Shown here: positions 8,134-17,666 of the stretch, one piece after another | Position numbering within the stretch: the first letter of the stretch is position 1 | How the letters are laid out: each line of letters begins with the position of its first letter | Assembly: GCF_002269385.1 (NCBI RefSeq) | Contig: NZ_CP022957.1 | Span: forward strand, 2,351,001-2,415,000 | From: Maribacter cobaltidurans | GTDB taxonomy: Bacteria; Bacteroidota; Bacteroidia; Flavobacteriales; Flavobacteriaceae | Reading direction: 5' to 3' | DNA: 64,000 nt | Made by a program: the position numbers and the translations under genes | The notes under the pieces: model-generated | Told to the model about the DNA's origin: nothing | Databases searched by the model: none | The model's input: the letters and a program-made list of their open reading frames with translations, nothing else

Positions 8134-9306
8134 TTACAATTTTGGAGAAAAAGACTTTATATATGCGGATGGTGAAGTTTCCGTATGCCTTTTAAAAGCA
8201 GTATAAAACGCAGATTTCGACTTAAAACCCGCCAATGCTCCTATAGCTTCTATGGTTAAATTGGAAAAGTTAGGGTCGACTAATTTCCCTTGGGAAAAAC
8301 ATATTCTTTTTTGATTTATAAAATCGTTGAAATTGGAATGTTTCCCCTGATTTATGATCCTTGATATATGGTTTGGGTGCACTTTTAGCGTAGAGGCCAA
8401 ATCGTTTAGTGAAGCATCTTGGCGAAGAAAGTACTTGTTTTCATCTACGTAGGATTCAATACTTGCAAGATTTAGGTCCGACTTTGACTGGCCAATGGTT
8501 TCATACTTGTCCGCAACCCAAGATTTTTCAAAAAACCGGGATTCCGACAACAATACGTAGGTGGTCAAAAATGCAAGACAACTGTGGAAAATACCTAGGT
8601 AATGATCTCCACCGTCATCGTCAAAAGAATAGTAAACCATAAATATTATTACCAGTAGCAAAAAAAGAACTGCTACGGTATTTCTTGTAAAAATATATTT
8701 ACTGGATCTATTCTTCACTCCAATTTCTGTTAATCTGGATTTTTCTTCCCATACCATTTTTAAGGACAAGATGGTGTAAAAAAGAAATGTGACAAGTACC
8801 AGCCAATCAAAAATATCTTTTATATAATGATAGCCGTGGTTAAAGGATTCCGGTATTTTGGCACTGGGAAACTTCGAATAATAAGCACCGATATAAGCAT
8901 TGTATTTCACCGATATTGGAGCTAAATAAAATGGAATCTGCGATAAAAAATATCCAATTGGTAGAACAAAGTGCCACCAATGTTTTTTGAAAGTAACATC
9001 CTCACGTTTTAGAAAGCAATATATAGCTAGGTAAAGGGTAGGCCCTATAATTAAAACCAAGGCTTCTGTGGAATCGTTTAGGAATAGCACATATTTAATC
9101 AGACCTGTATAACAGACGTAAACATCCAGAAAAATAAGCGCTGTGGCCAAAATGGAAGCCCCGAACCATCTCAAGCCGATATTGTTACTGGACCTCAGTA
9201 GGAGTACAAACGCCAGGAAGAAACTTTGGACCACTCCTAGAAACATAAAAGTGGAAATTAAATTATGCCTTATGGGAATGTTTTCAATGAGCGTGTCCAG
9301 TTCCAC
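8134..9306 (-). CDS. AraC-family regulator with seven-helix membrane domain
   Basis: Residues 1-250 contain seven hydrophobic helices (for example TFMFLGVVQSFFLAFVLLL and TVAVLFLLLVIIFMVYYSF). Residues about 280-388 form the AraC double helix-turn-helix, with LNDLASTLKVHPNHISRIIN as the first and IEAIGALAGFKSKSAFYTAF as the second recognition unit, ending TSPSAYIKSF. This membrane-tethered AraC design is common in Bacteroidetes and probably senses a membrane or periplasmic signal. The frame starts with GTG at 9306, two bases after the stop of the metallophosphoesterase gene. The next in-frame ATG (codon 21) would cut into the first helix, so GTG is preferred. Its targets are unknown; the adjacent acyltransferase gene is one candidate. 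Confidence 0.88.
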   Translation of the reverse strand: MELDTLIENIPIRHNLISTFMFLGVVQSFFLAFVLLLRSSNNIGLRWFGASILATALIFLDVYVCYTGLIKYVLFLNDSTEALVLIIGPTLYLAIYCFLKREDVTFKKHWWHFVLPIGYFLSQIPFYLAPISVKYNAYIGAYYSKFPSAKIPESFNHGYHYIKDIFDWLVLVTFLFYTILSLKMVWEEKSRLTEIGVKNRSSKYIFTRNTVAVLFLLLVIIFMVYYSFDDDGGDHYLGIFHSCLAFLTTYVLLSESRFFEKSWVADKYETIGQSKSDLNLASIESYVDENKYFLRQDASLNDLASTLKVHPNHISRIINQGKHSNFNDFINQKRICFSQGKLVDPNFSNLTIEAIGALAGFKSKSAFYTAFKRHTETSPSAYIKSFSPKL

Positions 9307-9308
9307 AA

Positions 9309-10208
9309 TTACTGTTTTTCAGTGTAGTCCACTAACTTTTGAGGTCCTTCAAGCAATAACCGTACTACTTTTAAGGTTCCGTCCAAGGTGGTATCAATAT
9401 GCCATTTTATGAGCGAAATTTGTCCGTTTTCAATTTCAATGCCGGTAATACTCCTCGGATGAACGCAACTACCATCGTTAAAAAATGGAATATCACCAGG
9501 TTCCGGAAATCTGGGCCTATGGGTGTGTCCAACGATGGTTATAAGAAGATTGTTTTTAAGTATCCAGCGCTTGATCCTTCGCTCTAGCTTAATAAGTTCC
9601 TTATAGTTCTTTGCAGGACTTGTAGGATCCGCAATTCCCCAGACTTGCAAGGGTTTCCATAAAACCCTCACCAAAAATCTGCCCCACCTCCAAAAAGTAT
9701 AGTTCCACCAATCCGCCTGGTGGCCATGGGTAAGAAATAGCTCCTGGTCGGTTTCCGTATGTTTTAAGACGATGGCTTCGTTATAGGTAATGCCTTCGAA
9801 TAACTCTTTGTCCGTGTTGTCTATGGGCTCAAAGTAACTGGAAAGATGTTTATCCACATAATCCTTGTCTTTATAGACCATATCGTGGTTTCCCCAAATC
9901 ATGTGGAGCCTTTTTTCCAAATGGAATTTTCTTAGGAGTTGATAGACATTTTTGTGGGCCTCAAAGATGGAGTCAAAGTGAAGATTTTCCCATAGCTCAT
10001 CGCCATCGCCAAGTTCGCAATAGTCAAAACCTTCGTTGTAGTAGTGGTTCAGGGCATGAAAATATATATTCCTGTTATTGGCAAAATCATCGGCAAAACT
10101 ATTGTCCCCACGGTGGCAATCGCTAAAAAGAATAAACTTTGAAGTATTGTCAAAAGGAATATATTTTGCGTTGGAATAGGCTCTTGATAGTCTTTTTGCG
10201 GAGGACAT
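9309..10208 (-). CDS. Calcineurin-like metallophosphoesterase
   Basis: The 299-residue cytoplasmic protein carries all the metallophosphoesterase blocks: FSDCHRGDN, LGDGDELWE, WGNHDM, THGHQADWWN and VGHTHRPRFP. The closing GHTHRP and GNHD blocks resemble UDP-2,3-diacylglucosamine pyrophosphatases (LpxH type), but the protein is longer than LpxH (about 240 aa) and the GDxxD block differs, so I do not assign LpxH. A broader phosphodiesterase or phosphatase role is equally possible. It is the first gene of a minus-strand group with the AraC regulator, and is divergent from the GAF protein gene across 113 bp that hold no clear promoter. Confidence 0.85.
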   Translation of the reverse strand: MSSAKRLSRAYSNAKYIPFDNTSKFILFSDCHRGDNSFADDFANNRNIYFHALNHYYNEGFDYCELGDGDELWENLHFDSIFEAHKNVYQLLRKFHLEKRLHMIWGNHDMVYKDKDYVDKHLSSYFEPIDNTDKELFEGITYNEAIVLKHTETDQELFLTHGHQADWWNYTFWRWGRFLVRVLWKPLQVWGIADPTSPAKNYKELIKLERRIKRWILKNNLLITIVGHTHRPRFPEPGDIPFFNDGSCVHPRSITGIEIENGQISLIKWHIDTTLDGTLKVVRLLLEGPQKLVDYTEKQ

Positions 10209-10321
10209 CTACAAAGTTTTTATAAATATCCGAAAATCCTTAAAATGCGCTGCAGAAACTTTAACAAAAAACCACGAAGAGTTTTGTAATTTTAAGAGTC
10301 TTTAGTAGACCAATATAACCT

Positions 10322-12691
10322 ATGGAATGTGAGAACAAAATAAGACCTCTTAAATACCTGATAAGTTTTGATGTGCTCTTACGCGAATATGAAAGATTGA
10401 GCACTTCGAATGATGAGATTATTGCAGCAAAGGCAAAAAAAATCCTGGATGCCCAAAAACCGTATCCAGAACTTAGGGACGGTTTTGTAGATTCCGAACT
10501 CCTTGAAAAACATAAGGATATTATTTCGCTGATTCTCCAAGATAGTTTTTCGCCCATACTAGGAGAGAACGAGATCAAGGTGGCTTCCATTCCTTATTTT
10601 GATTTTTTCTTCAATCCCTCCAAACGGTTTCAGGGTATTGTTAAAGAGGCAGGCCCTATGTATAAGCCCAAAATCAGAAATCAGGAGATTGAAGTGGATT
10701 ATATTATGGGATGCGTTATAATTCTTAAGTTTCATTATGGGGTGGAACTGGATTTTAGTCGTCCGTACTTCTATGATATTCCAGATGACAAAGGTGTTAT
10801 GCATCATTACCGTATTATGTACAATGCGGATTTCATGGAAATACTTCCTACGGAACATTCAAGGGAACTTTCACAGGAGGATATAGACGAACTAATGGAG
10901 AGCCCGGATAATTTAAGCCTTTGGAAGGACAAGATCCCTCCAGAAAGTTTTGTAGCCAAAGGATTTATCATAGCCAATATGTTCGATGTTACCTCAGAAC
11001 ATTCCATTTCTGAAATAAAGTCCAGTCTCATAGCCAGTGATAAAAGATCTAGCGAAAAGTTTATGGGTAATCTTCAGGAGACCTTCAGGTCCTTTTTTAG
11101 ATTGCCGGATATTAAAGTAGGTTTGGTTGTTTATAATGCAAAGAAGGATCAATTTGAACCCGTTTATGGTAAGGATATGACCAGCTTTATTTTAAATGGA
11201 ACGGACTCCAAATCTTGTAAGGATGCCCTTTGTCAATATTCGTACAAAAAGCTCATTGAGGAAAATTCATATTTTGCCATTTCCGATGTTGAAAAATACA
11301 ACCGGAAATCCAATGGACATGACCCATATCATGTACTTGAAAATCAAAAAATTAAAAGCGCCATTCTTGCCCCAATTGCTTTTGAAGGAGAGCTTTTGGG
11401 AGTGTTGGAGGTGGTTTCCGGTCATAAAAACGAACTGAACGGTGTCAATGCACGAAAGTTGGACGATGTGATGCCTTATATCGTTTCGGCGGTCGTAAGA
11501 TCTAAGGTAGAGGAAGAAAACCTGATCGATGCCATCATACAAAACGAGTGTACATCTGTACATTCCTCTGTATACTGGAGGTTTCAGGAAGAAGCGAAAT
11601 ACTTTATCAAAGACCAATTGGAAAATAGATCTTCATCTTTCAAGGAAATTGTTTTCAAGGATGTCTATCCACTTTATGGTCAGATTGATATTAAAGACAG
11701 CTCCAAAGCCCGAAATAAGGCTATCCAAAGGGATTTGATGATTCAGTTGTCGCAGATAAACCAAGTTTTGGAAGAGGCTTTTGCAAAAAATAAACTACCC
11801 ATTTATGAAGAGCTTATTTTTAGGGTAAACAACCATTTGGACAGTATTAAGGAAATGCTTTATTCCAATAGCGAGCAGGCGATTTTCGATTTTGTTCAGG
11901 AAGAAATAGACCCTGTTTTTACCCATTTAAAGAAGACTGATGACGAAATAGCCAAACATATTGAAGCTTATGAGGCAAAGATAGACATGGGTACGGGTTC
12001 CTATTATGACCATAGAAAAAACTATGATGAAAGTGTGACCATGATTAACAAGAAATTGGTTACAATCCTGGATAAAAGACAGGAAAATGCGCAGTCAATG
12101 TTTCCCCACTATTTTGAACGCTACAAAACCGATGGGGTTGAACATAATATGTACATTGGGGAGAGTATTTCTGAAAATGGCAGCTTTAATGCATTATACC
12201 TCAATAATCTTAGATTATGGCAGCTACAGGTAATGTGCGAAATGGAAAACGTACATTATAAGCTTAAACCGGAGTTGCCGGTTCCTTTGGATGCTACCTC
12301 CTTGATTTTGGTGTATAGTTCCTCTTTGTCCATTCGTTTTAGGATGGATGAAAAGAAATTCGATGTGGACGGAACCTATAATGCCCGATACGAAGTCATT
12401 AAAAAGCGTATTGATAAGGCCTATATAAAGGGTACCAACGAGCGACTTACCCAAACTGGAAAAATTGCCATTGTATACTCCCAGAAAAAGGACGAGCTAG
12501 AATACCTTAGGTATATCAAATTTCTAAGGGCAAAAAAATATTTTACCGATAGGGTGGAAATTGTGGAGCTTGAAGGTCTACAGGGTGTTTCCGGACTAAA
12601 GGCTATTAGAGCGGAAATCCTCTACAAAACTGACCAGGAATCTCAAGAATCTTATACCTACGAGGATTTAATGGCCACCTTAAAAGAATAG
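10322..12691 (+). CDS. Large GAF-domain protein of unknown output
   Basis: The 789-residue protein is cytoplasmic: no signal peptide or membrane helix is seen. A GAF-like sensory domain lies at about residues 235-395, ending AILAPIAFEGELLGVLEVVS, typical of the last GAF strands. The 230 residues before it and 390 after it match no domain I recognise. Residues 400-600 are rich in long charged helices and may form a coiled-coil bundle; the C-terminal 150 residues look like a mixed alpha/beta domain. No kinase, cyclase or HD output motif is visible. The 3' end overlaps the convergent HD-PycTM gene by 12 bp. The pair may be linked only by position. Confidence 0.8.
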   Translation: MECENKIRPLKYLISFDVLLREYERLSTSNDEIIAAKAKKILDAQKPYPELRDGFVDSELLEKHKDIISLILQDSFSPILGENEIKVASIPYFDFFFNPSKRFQGIVKEAGPMYKPKIRNQEIEVDYIMGCVIILKFHYGVELDFSRPYFYDIPDDKGVMHHYRIMYNADFMEILPTEHSRELSQEDIDELMESPDNLSLWKDKIPPESFVAKGFIIANMFDVTSEHSISEIKSSLIASDKRSSEKFMGNLQETFRSFFRLPDIKVGLVVYNAKKDQFEPVYGKDMTSFILNGTDSKSCKDALCQYSYKKLIEENSYFAISDVEKYNRKSNGHDPYHVLENQKIKSAILAPIAFEGELLGVLEVVSGHKNELNGVNARKLDDVMPYIVSAVVRSKVEEENLIDAIIQNECTSVHSSVYWRFQEEAKYFIKDQLENRSSSFKEIVFKDVYPLYGQIDIKDSSKARNKAIQRDLMIQLSQINQVLEEAFAKNKLPIYEELIFRVNNHLDSIKEMLYSNSEQAIFDFVQEEIDPVFTHLKKTDDEIAKHIEAYEAKIDMGTGSYYDHRKNYDESVTMINKKLVTILDKRQENAQSMFPHYFERYKTDGVEHNMYIGESISENGSFNALYLNNLRLWQLQVMCEMENVHYKLKPELPVPLDATSLILVYSSSLSIRFRMDEKKFDVDGTYNARYEVIKKRIDKAYIKGTNERLTQTGKIAIVYSQKKDELEYLRYIKFLRAKKYFTDRVEIVELEGLQGVSGLKAIRAEILYKTDQESQESYTYEDLMATLKE

Positions 12692-13900
12692 TACTTGGGA
12701 TATGAGCTCCTGTATTTGTCGCTCCGGCCCAAAAAATTTGAACGATATCGCAAAGGCAATTACGGATAAAATCATACCTATCATAAAAATAGTATAGGTC
12801 CAACGAAGTAAAAGGTACTTTTTGTTAAGGACCACGCCAAGGAAATAAAGATCTTTTGTCAAGGAGGAATAGATGTACTCCTTGTCTTTTACCAGTTCGT
12901 TGATGGCCCATTCATAATCGGTCAGGCTCATTTTATGAAAATTCCCAAAGAATAGAAGGTTGCCCTTTCTTTTGGCAACATCATCTTTTGTGAATTCTCC
13001 GCTGGTAACATTTGGCCTTGTGGCCAATACGGCCAAAATCATGGAAATGACACTAAAAAGCACAAAGATGACCGTAGGATAAATAAGATAGTCGTTGGAT
13101 GGATTGTCCAGTTTAGGTATAAGGTTGGACAAAGCCAAGGATATGATTATGGCATTGACGGAAAGAAGAATGTTGGCCTTGGTATCCGCTATATCGCTTA
13201 ACGTAATGTGGTTTTTTAGCGTAACGCGAAAAAGGGTCTGTATCCCTCGATCCGGACTTTCACCTTTATATTTTGCTTTTAGCGATTCTTTCTTTGCAAT
13301 ATTTTTTATTGATTTTTTTTCTTTAACAAGTTTTCTAAGGTTTTTGTCCTTTTTTCCCTGCCAATGCTCTTTGGCGTAATCCGTATAAAATCGATGTCGG
13401 TTGCCAAACATTTTAATATTGATATCGACCCAGTCTTTATAACTATAATCGGCAATATTCAATAGTTTAAGTTCTTCCCGTAAAAATTCAGATGTTTCCA
13501 AATAGCTCGTTTGCGCAAAATGTGATGCATCTGCGTCCCTTATAATTTTTTCCTCCAGAACATCTGGCACAGCGTCCTTTTCAGTTGCCATTATGTACTT
13601 GTTAACCTTTGAGATTAGTTTTGGGTCATAACCTTGACCTTCCAAAAACTTAGTGGCAATGATGCAGCTATTTTGTTCATGATCTTTGCTGGCAACTGTG
13701 TAACCTGTATCATGAAACCATGCGGCAAGGAGTAAAACCTCTATTTCCTTTTCTGAAAGGGCACATTCCTTAGAGATTTCTTTAGTACTTTTAACGACTC
13801 GTTGGGTATGTCTTAGGTTATGATATAAGTAGTTAGGGCTTAGCTCTTTGGACAAAAGTTCAATGACATGGTTTTGGGATTTCTGAAGAATATCAGACAT
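12680..13900 (-). CDS. HD phosphohydrolase fused to Pycsar-effector-like (PycTM) membrane domain
   Basis: The N-terminal part (about residues 10-130) is an HD domain: HNLRHTQRVV, AAWFHDTGY with the HD pair, HEQNS, and the closing Asp in IIRDADASHF. A basic linker (KKDKNLRKLVKEKKS) leads to a membrane domain at about 220-395. That domain has the hallmark SDIADTKANILLSVNAIIIS of PycTM effectors, a second helix (YPTVIFVLFSVISMILAVLA) and a C-terminal helix (TIFMIGMILSVIAFAISF). PycTM proteins of Pycsar systems respond to cCMP/cUMP and damage the inner membrane, but no pyrimidine cyclase is seen here. I start at ATG 13900 (MSDILQKS). The upstream ATG at 13951 leaves only four bases to the divergent gene and adds an unlikely leader. 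Confidence 0.85.
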   Translation of the reverse strand: MSDILQKSQNHVIELLSKELSPNYLYHNLRHTQRVVKSTKEISKECALSEKEIEVLLLAAWFHDTGYTVASKDHEQNSCIIATKFLEGQGYDPKLISKVNKYIMATEKDAVPDVLEEKIIRDADASHFAQTSYLETSEFLREELKLLNIADYSYKDWVDINIKMFGNRHRFYTDYAKEHWQGKKDKNLRKLVKEKKSIKNIAKKESLKAKYKGESPDRGIQTLFRVTLKNHITLSDIADTKANILLSVNAIIISLALSNLIPKLDNPSNDYLIYPTVIFVLFSVISMILAVLATRPNVTSGEFTKDDVAKRKGNLLFFGNFHKMSLTDYEWAINELVKDKEYIYSSLTKDLYFLGVVLNKKYLLLRWTYTIFMIGMILSVIAFAISFKFFGPERQIQELISQVLFF

Positions 13901-13955
13901 AAGGTAGATTATTAGAAAATCCAAATTACAAAAAATTGAATTCAGTGACATTTAC

Positions 13956-16900
13956 ATGAAAAAATATTATACCTCCTTTTTATTGGTTTTATTGATTACG
14001 GGGTGTGCCACGTACAGGACTAAGTACGCAGATATAAAGGATGCAGAGGATATAGCCCTGAACAAGGAAGTTCGGCATACGTTCTATCTCATTGGTGATG
14101 CCGGTCTATCGCCTTTGGGAGATATGAACCCTGCCTTAAAAATCTTCAAAAAACGACTGGACAAGGCTCCAGAGAACAGTACGGCGATTTTCTTGGGAGA
14201 CAACATTTATCCTGCCGGTCTGCCAGATCCAAAGGATTCTACCATTGCCTACTTGACCGCAAAGAACCATTTGGACGCCCAATTGAAAACACTAACGAAT
14301 TTTAAGGGAAGAAAACTCTTCATTCCTGGAAACCATGATTGGTACACGGAAGGTCTTATTGGACTTAATAGGGAGGAAGAATATATTAAGGAACAATTGG
14401 ACAATAAGGACGCCTTTCTGCCCAAAAACGGTTGCCCAATTGAGGTTGTTGAAATGAACGAGGAATTAGCCCTTATCGTCTTGGATACGGAATGGTACCT
14501 CACCAATTGGAACAAGAGACCGGATATTAATGACAAATGTGAAATAAAAAGTAGGGAGAAGTTTCTTTTGGAGCTGGAGGACGCCATAAAGGACCATAGG
14601 GACAAGACCACCGTTATTGCCATGCATCATCCCATGTCCAGCTATGGTCCCCATGGAGGTCAGTATTCCTTTAAAAAGCATTTTTACCCTAAGGATTTGC
14701 CCGTACCGCTTCCAGGTCTTGGCACTTTCATTAATGTACTAAGACGAACTTCTGGCGCTTCTACGGAGGATATGGGAAATAAAAGATATTTGGACCTAGT
14801 GAAACGGGTAACGACCTTGGCACAATATTCGGACAAGGTGATTTTTGCATCGGGTCATGAACATACCTTGCAATATATCGTAGAAAATAATATCCCCCAG
14901 ATTGTAAGCGGGTCAGGAGCAAAGGAAGGTGATACTAGATTGTTGAACGGTTCTCGGTTTTCAACGGGAAGAATGGGCTATGCCACCTTGGAAGTTTATT
15001 CTGACGGTTCCTCCAGAGTACGTTATTATGGCGTTGGCGTTAGTGGGGAAGAGGAGTTTCTTTTTACTTCGGCGGTGTTACCTCCGGACGCACAAAAAAT
15101 AGATACCCTATATCCAAAAGTGACGGACAAGGAAGTGAAAGCATCGGTCTATACCAAGGAAGAGATTGATAAATCCGGTTTTTTTAAAGCGATTTGGGGA
15201 GAACGTTACCGCAACTATTATGGACGGGAAGTAACCGCCCCCGTAGTCTATATCGATACACTTTTTGGAGGACTTAAACCGGTCAAAAAAGGAGGGGGGC
15301 ATCAATCTAAGTCATTACGGTTAAGACACTCCTCCGGTAAGGAATACGTAATGCGTGCCTTAAGAAAACTACCGGAGCTTTATTTACAGTCCATGGCCTT
15401 TCAAAAACAATATGTCATGGAAGATTTAAAGGATACCTATACCAAAGAATTATTGGCCGATTTTTATACAGGGTCCCATCCCTATGCGCCCTTCACTATC
15501 GGTAGACTTTCCGATGCCGTGGGAATACTACATACCAACCCCGTACTTTATTACATTCCCAAACAAGAAGCATTAGGGCAATACAATGATGTCTTTGGTG
15601 ATGAGCTCTATATGATCGAGGAACACGCCGGCGACGGACATGGCGATTTGGAAAGTTTTGGGTATTCCAATGAATTAAAAAGTACGGACTCCATGCTGGA
15701 AGACCTTCGCGATGATGAGAAGTATGGGGTAGATACAGATGCTTACATTAGGGCCAGATTATTCGACATGGTCATTGGTGATTGGGACAGACACGTAGAC
15801 CAGTGGAGGTGGGCAGAATTTAAGGAAAGTGGCAAGGTCATATATAGGCCTGTTCCGCGGGATCGCGATCAAGCTTACTCCCAAATGGGCGATGGTATTT
15901 TAATGGGGCTCGCCACACGTATCATTCCAGGTCTAAGGTTAATGGAAGGGTTTAATGCAGAAATTAGGAATGTTAAGGGATTTAATTCATCCCCAAAGAC
16001 CTATGTTTTGGATTTGGCCCTATTGTCTGAAAGTACCATGGAGGATTGGAAAAAGCAGGCCAAATTTCTAAAACAAAATTTAGATGAAAGGACCATTGAG
16101 GAAGCATTTTCTTTTTTCCCCAAGGAAGTTCAGGATGCAGGGGTGAAAGAAATTAAAAGAATTTTACTATCTAGATTGCAAAATGTGGAAAGCACGGCCG
16201 CACAATATTTTAATGTATTGAACAAATTTGCCACGGTTGTAGGTACGGACAAGGATGATTGGTTTGTGATAACCAGGTTGGATAACAGTAGGACCCAAGT
16301 GAAGGGCTTTAGAATAATCGACGGCGAGAAGAAAAAGCAATTCTTCGATAAAGTGTTCAACACTTCCAGTACCAGTGAAATTTGGATTTATGGCCTAGAT
16401 GATGATGATATTTTTGAAGTAGAAAACCCTAATAAGTATAAAGGAATCAAGGTAAGGATAATAGGAGGTCAGAATAATGACATATATAGGATTAAGAATG
16501 GCCGGGGAGTTGCCATATATGATTATAAAAGCAAGAAAAATACTTTTGAGGAAATCACCAACGCAAAGGTAAGGTTGACGGACGATTATCCCGTAAATAC
16601 CTATAATCCCTTAAATATTAGAAGTAGTAACAATCAAGTATTGCCTACTATTGGTTTTAATCCTGATGACGGTGTCAAGATAGGTTTTTTGGATACTTAT
16701 ACCTATAATGGATTTCGCCAAAATCCTTTTACACAGCAACATACTTTCAGGGCAGCCTATTATTTTGCTACCAGTGGTTTTGAGCTTCAATATAATGGGG
16801 AATTCGCAAATATATTCGAGCATTGGAATTTGGAACTGCAAACCAGGTTTACCACTCCTAATTTTGCTATTAATTTTTTTGGATTTGGAAATAATTCCGA

Positions 16901-17666
16901 AAACCTTGACGATAATCTTGGATTGGACTACAATAGGGTTCGACTTCAAAACTTTGAATTTGCGCCGTCCATGGTCTGGAGGAGTTCTTTAGGTGCAAAA
17001 TTTCAACTAGGACTTTCCTATGAAGCTATAGAAGTCGAGGAGACGGCCAATAGGTTCATTAATACTTTTTATCAGCAGAACGGGCAGGAAACTAACAATA
17101 GTTTTGCAGGAATTCATGGAAAATACTCCTACCAAAATCATGACAACAAAAGCTTTCCAACAATGGGTATGGAGACCTCGATAGAGGTAGGTTTCAAGGA
17201 TAATGTTAAAGAGGAGGGAAGAAATTTTGGATATTTCATACCCAGCATTTCCTTTGATTATAAATTGATTCCTAGCGGACGTTTGGTAATGGCAACCAAA
17301 TGGAAAGGCCATTTGAATATGGGCAATGGCTATGAATTCTATCAGGCAGCCAGTATTGGAGGTACAGATGGTCTAAGGGGCTATAGAAACCAGAGATTTA
17401 CGGGCAAGGCCTCTTACTATCAGAATACGGATATTAGATATAGTCTAAGAAAAATGAAAACCAGAATATTACCTACTGCTTTGGGTGTTTTTGGAGGATT
17501 TGATTATGGTAGGGTATGGTCACCAGGTATTGCTTCCAATCAATGGCATACATCATATGGTGGTGGCTTCTTTCTTAACGGCGCAGATATTCTTACATTG
17601 AATATGGCCCTGTTCTATGGTGACGAAGGTCCTCGTTTTACCTTTGGGCTGGGATTTGGTTTTTAA
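13956..17666 (+). CDS. Lipoprotein fusing metallophosphoesterase, kinase-like domain and Omp85-type barrel
   Basis: The 1236-residue protein begins with a lipoprotein signal (LLVLLITGCATYR). Residues about 40-330 are a calcineurin-like phosphoesterase: FYLIGDAGL, FLGDNIYP, IPGNHDWY, AMHHPMSS, FASGHEH. Residues about 415-770 form a second domain with KKGGGHQSKSLRLR, then GDWDRHVDQWRW (Asp611) and RDRDQAY (Asp636/638). This pattern resembles the catalytic and metal motifs of Fam20/PI4K-like atypical kinases. The C-terminal part (about 870-1236) is a beta-barrel with GGTDGLRGYRNQRF at about 1135, the VRGF-type motif of Omp85/BamA barrels, ending in FTFGLGFGF. The phosphatase half is probably held at the outer membrane. 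It overlaps the next gene's stop by 4 bp. The kinase assignment is inference. Confidence 0.85.
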   Translation: MKKYYTSFLLVLLITGCATYRTKYADIKDAEDIALNKEVRHTFYLIGDAGLSPLGDMNPALKIFKKRLDKAPENSTAIFLGDNIYPAGLPDPKDSTIAYLTAKNHLDAQLKTLTNFKGRKLFIPGNHDWYTEGLIGLNREEEYIKEQLDNKDAFLPKNGCPIEVVEMNEELALIVLDTEWYLTNWNKRPDINDKCEIKSREKFLLELEDAIKDHRDKTTVIAMHHPMSSYGPHGGQYSFKKHFYPKDLPVPLPGLGTFINVLRRTSGASTEDMGNKRYLDLVKRVTTLAQYSDKVIFASGHEHTLQYIVENNIPQIVSGSGAKEGDTRLLNGSRFSTGRMGYATLEVYSDGSSRVRYYGVGVSGEEEFLFTSAVLPPDAQKIDTLYPKVTDKEVKASVYTKEEIDKSGFFKAIWGERYRNYYGREVTAPVVYIDTLFGGLKPVKKGGGHQSKSLRLRHSSGKEYVMRALRKLPELYLQSMAFQKQYVMEDLKDTYTKELLADFYTGSHPYAPFTIGRLSDAVGILHTNPVLYYIPKQEALGQYNDVFGDELYMIEEHAGDGHGDLESFGYSNELKSTDSMLEDLRDDEKYGVDTDAYIRARLFDMVIGDWDRHVDQWRWAEFKESGKVIYRPVPRDRDQAYSQMGDGILMGLATRIIPGLRLMEGFNAEIRNVKGFNSSPKTYVLDLALLSESTMEDWKKQAKFLKQNLDERTIEEAFSFFPKEVQDAGVKEIKRILLSRLQNVESTAAQYFNVLNKFATVVGTDKDDWFVITRLDNSRTQVKGFRIIDGEKKKQFFDKVFNTSSTSEIWIYGLDDDDIFEVENPNKYKGIKVRIIGGQNNDIYRIKNGRGVAIYDYKSKKNTFEEITNAKVRLTDDYPVNTYNPLNIRSSNNQVLPTIGFNPDDGVKIGFLDTYTYNGFRQNPFTQQHTFRAAYYFATSGFELQYNGEFANIFEHWNLELQTRFTTPNFAINFFGFGNNSENLDDNLGLDYNRVRLQNFEFAPSMVWRSSLGAKFQLGLSYEAIEVEETANRFINTFYQQNGQETNNSFAGIHGKYSYQNHDNKSFPTMGMETSIEVGFKDNVKEEGRNFGYFIPSISFDYKLIPSGRLVMATKWKGHLNMGNGYEFYQAASIGGTDGLRGYRNQRFTGKASYYQNTDIRYSLRKMKTRILPTALGVFGGFDYGRVWSPGIASNQWHTSYGGGFFLNGADILTLNMALFYGDEGPRFTFGLGFGF

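Noticed and set aside
9309..10208. LpxH assignment for the metallophosphoesterase
   Set aside because: Motifs are compatible but the length and the GDxxD region differ from LpxH, so only the broad family is stated.
12680..13900. A complete Pycsar defence system
   Set aside because: No uridylate or cytidylate cyclase gene is adjacent, so only an effector-like domain can be claimed.
13901..13951. Longer N-terminus for the HD-PycTM protein (ATG 13951)
   Set aside because: It would leave four bases to the divergent gene's ATG and add residues unlike HD proteins; ATG 13900 fits better.
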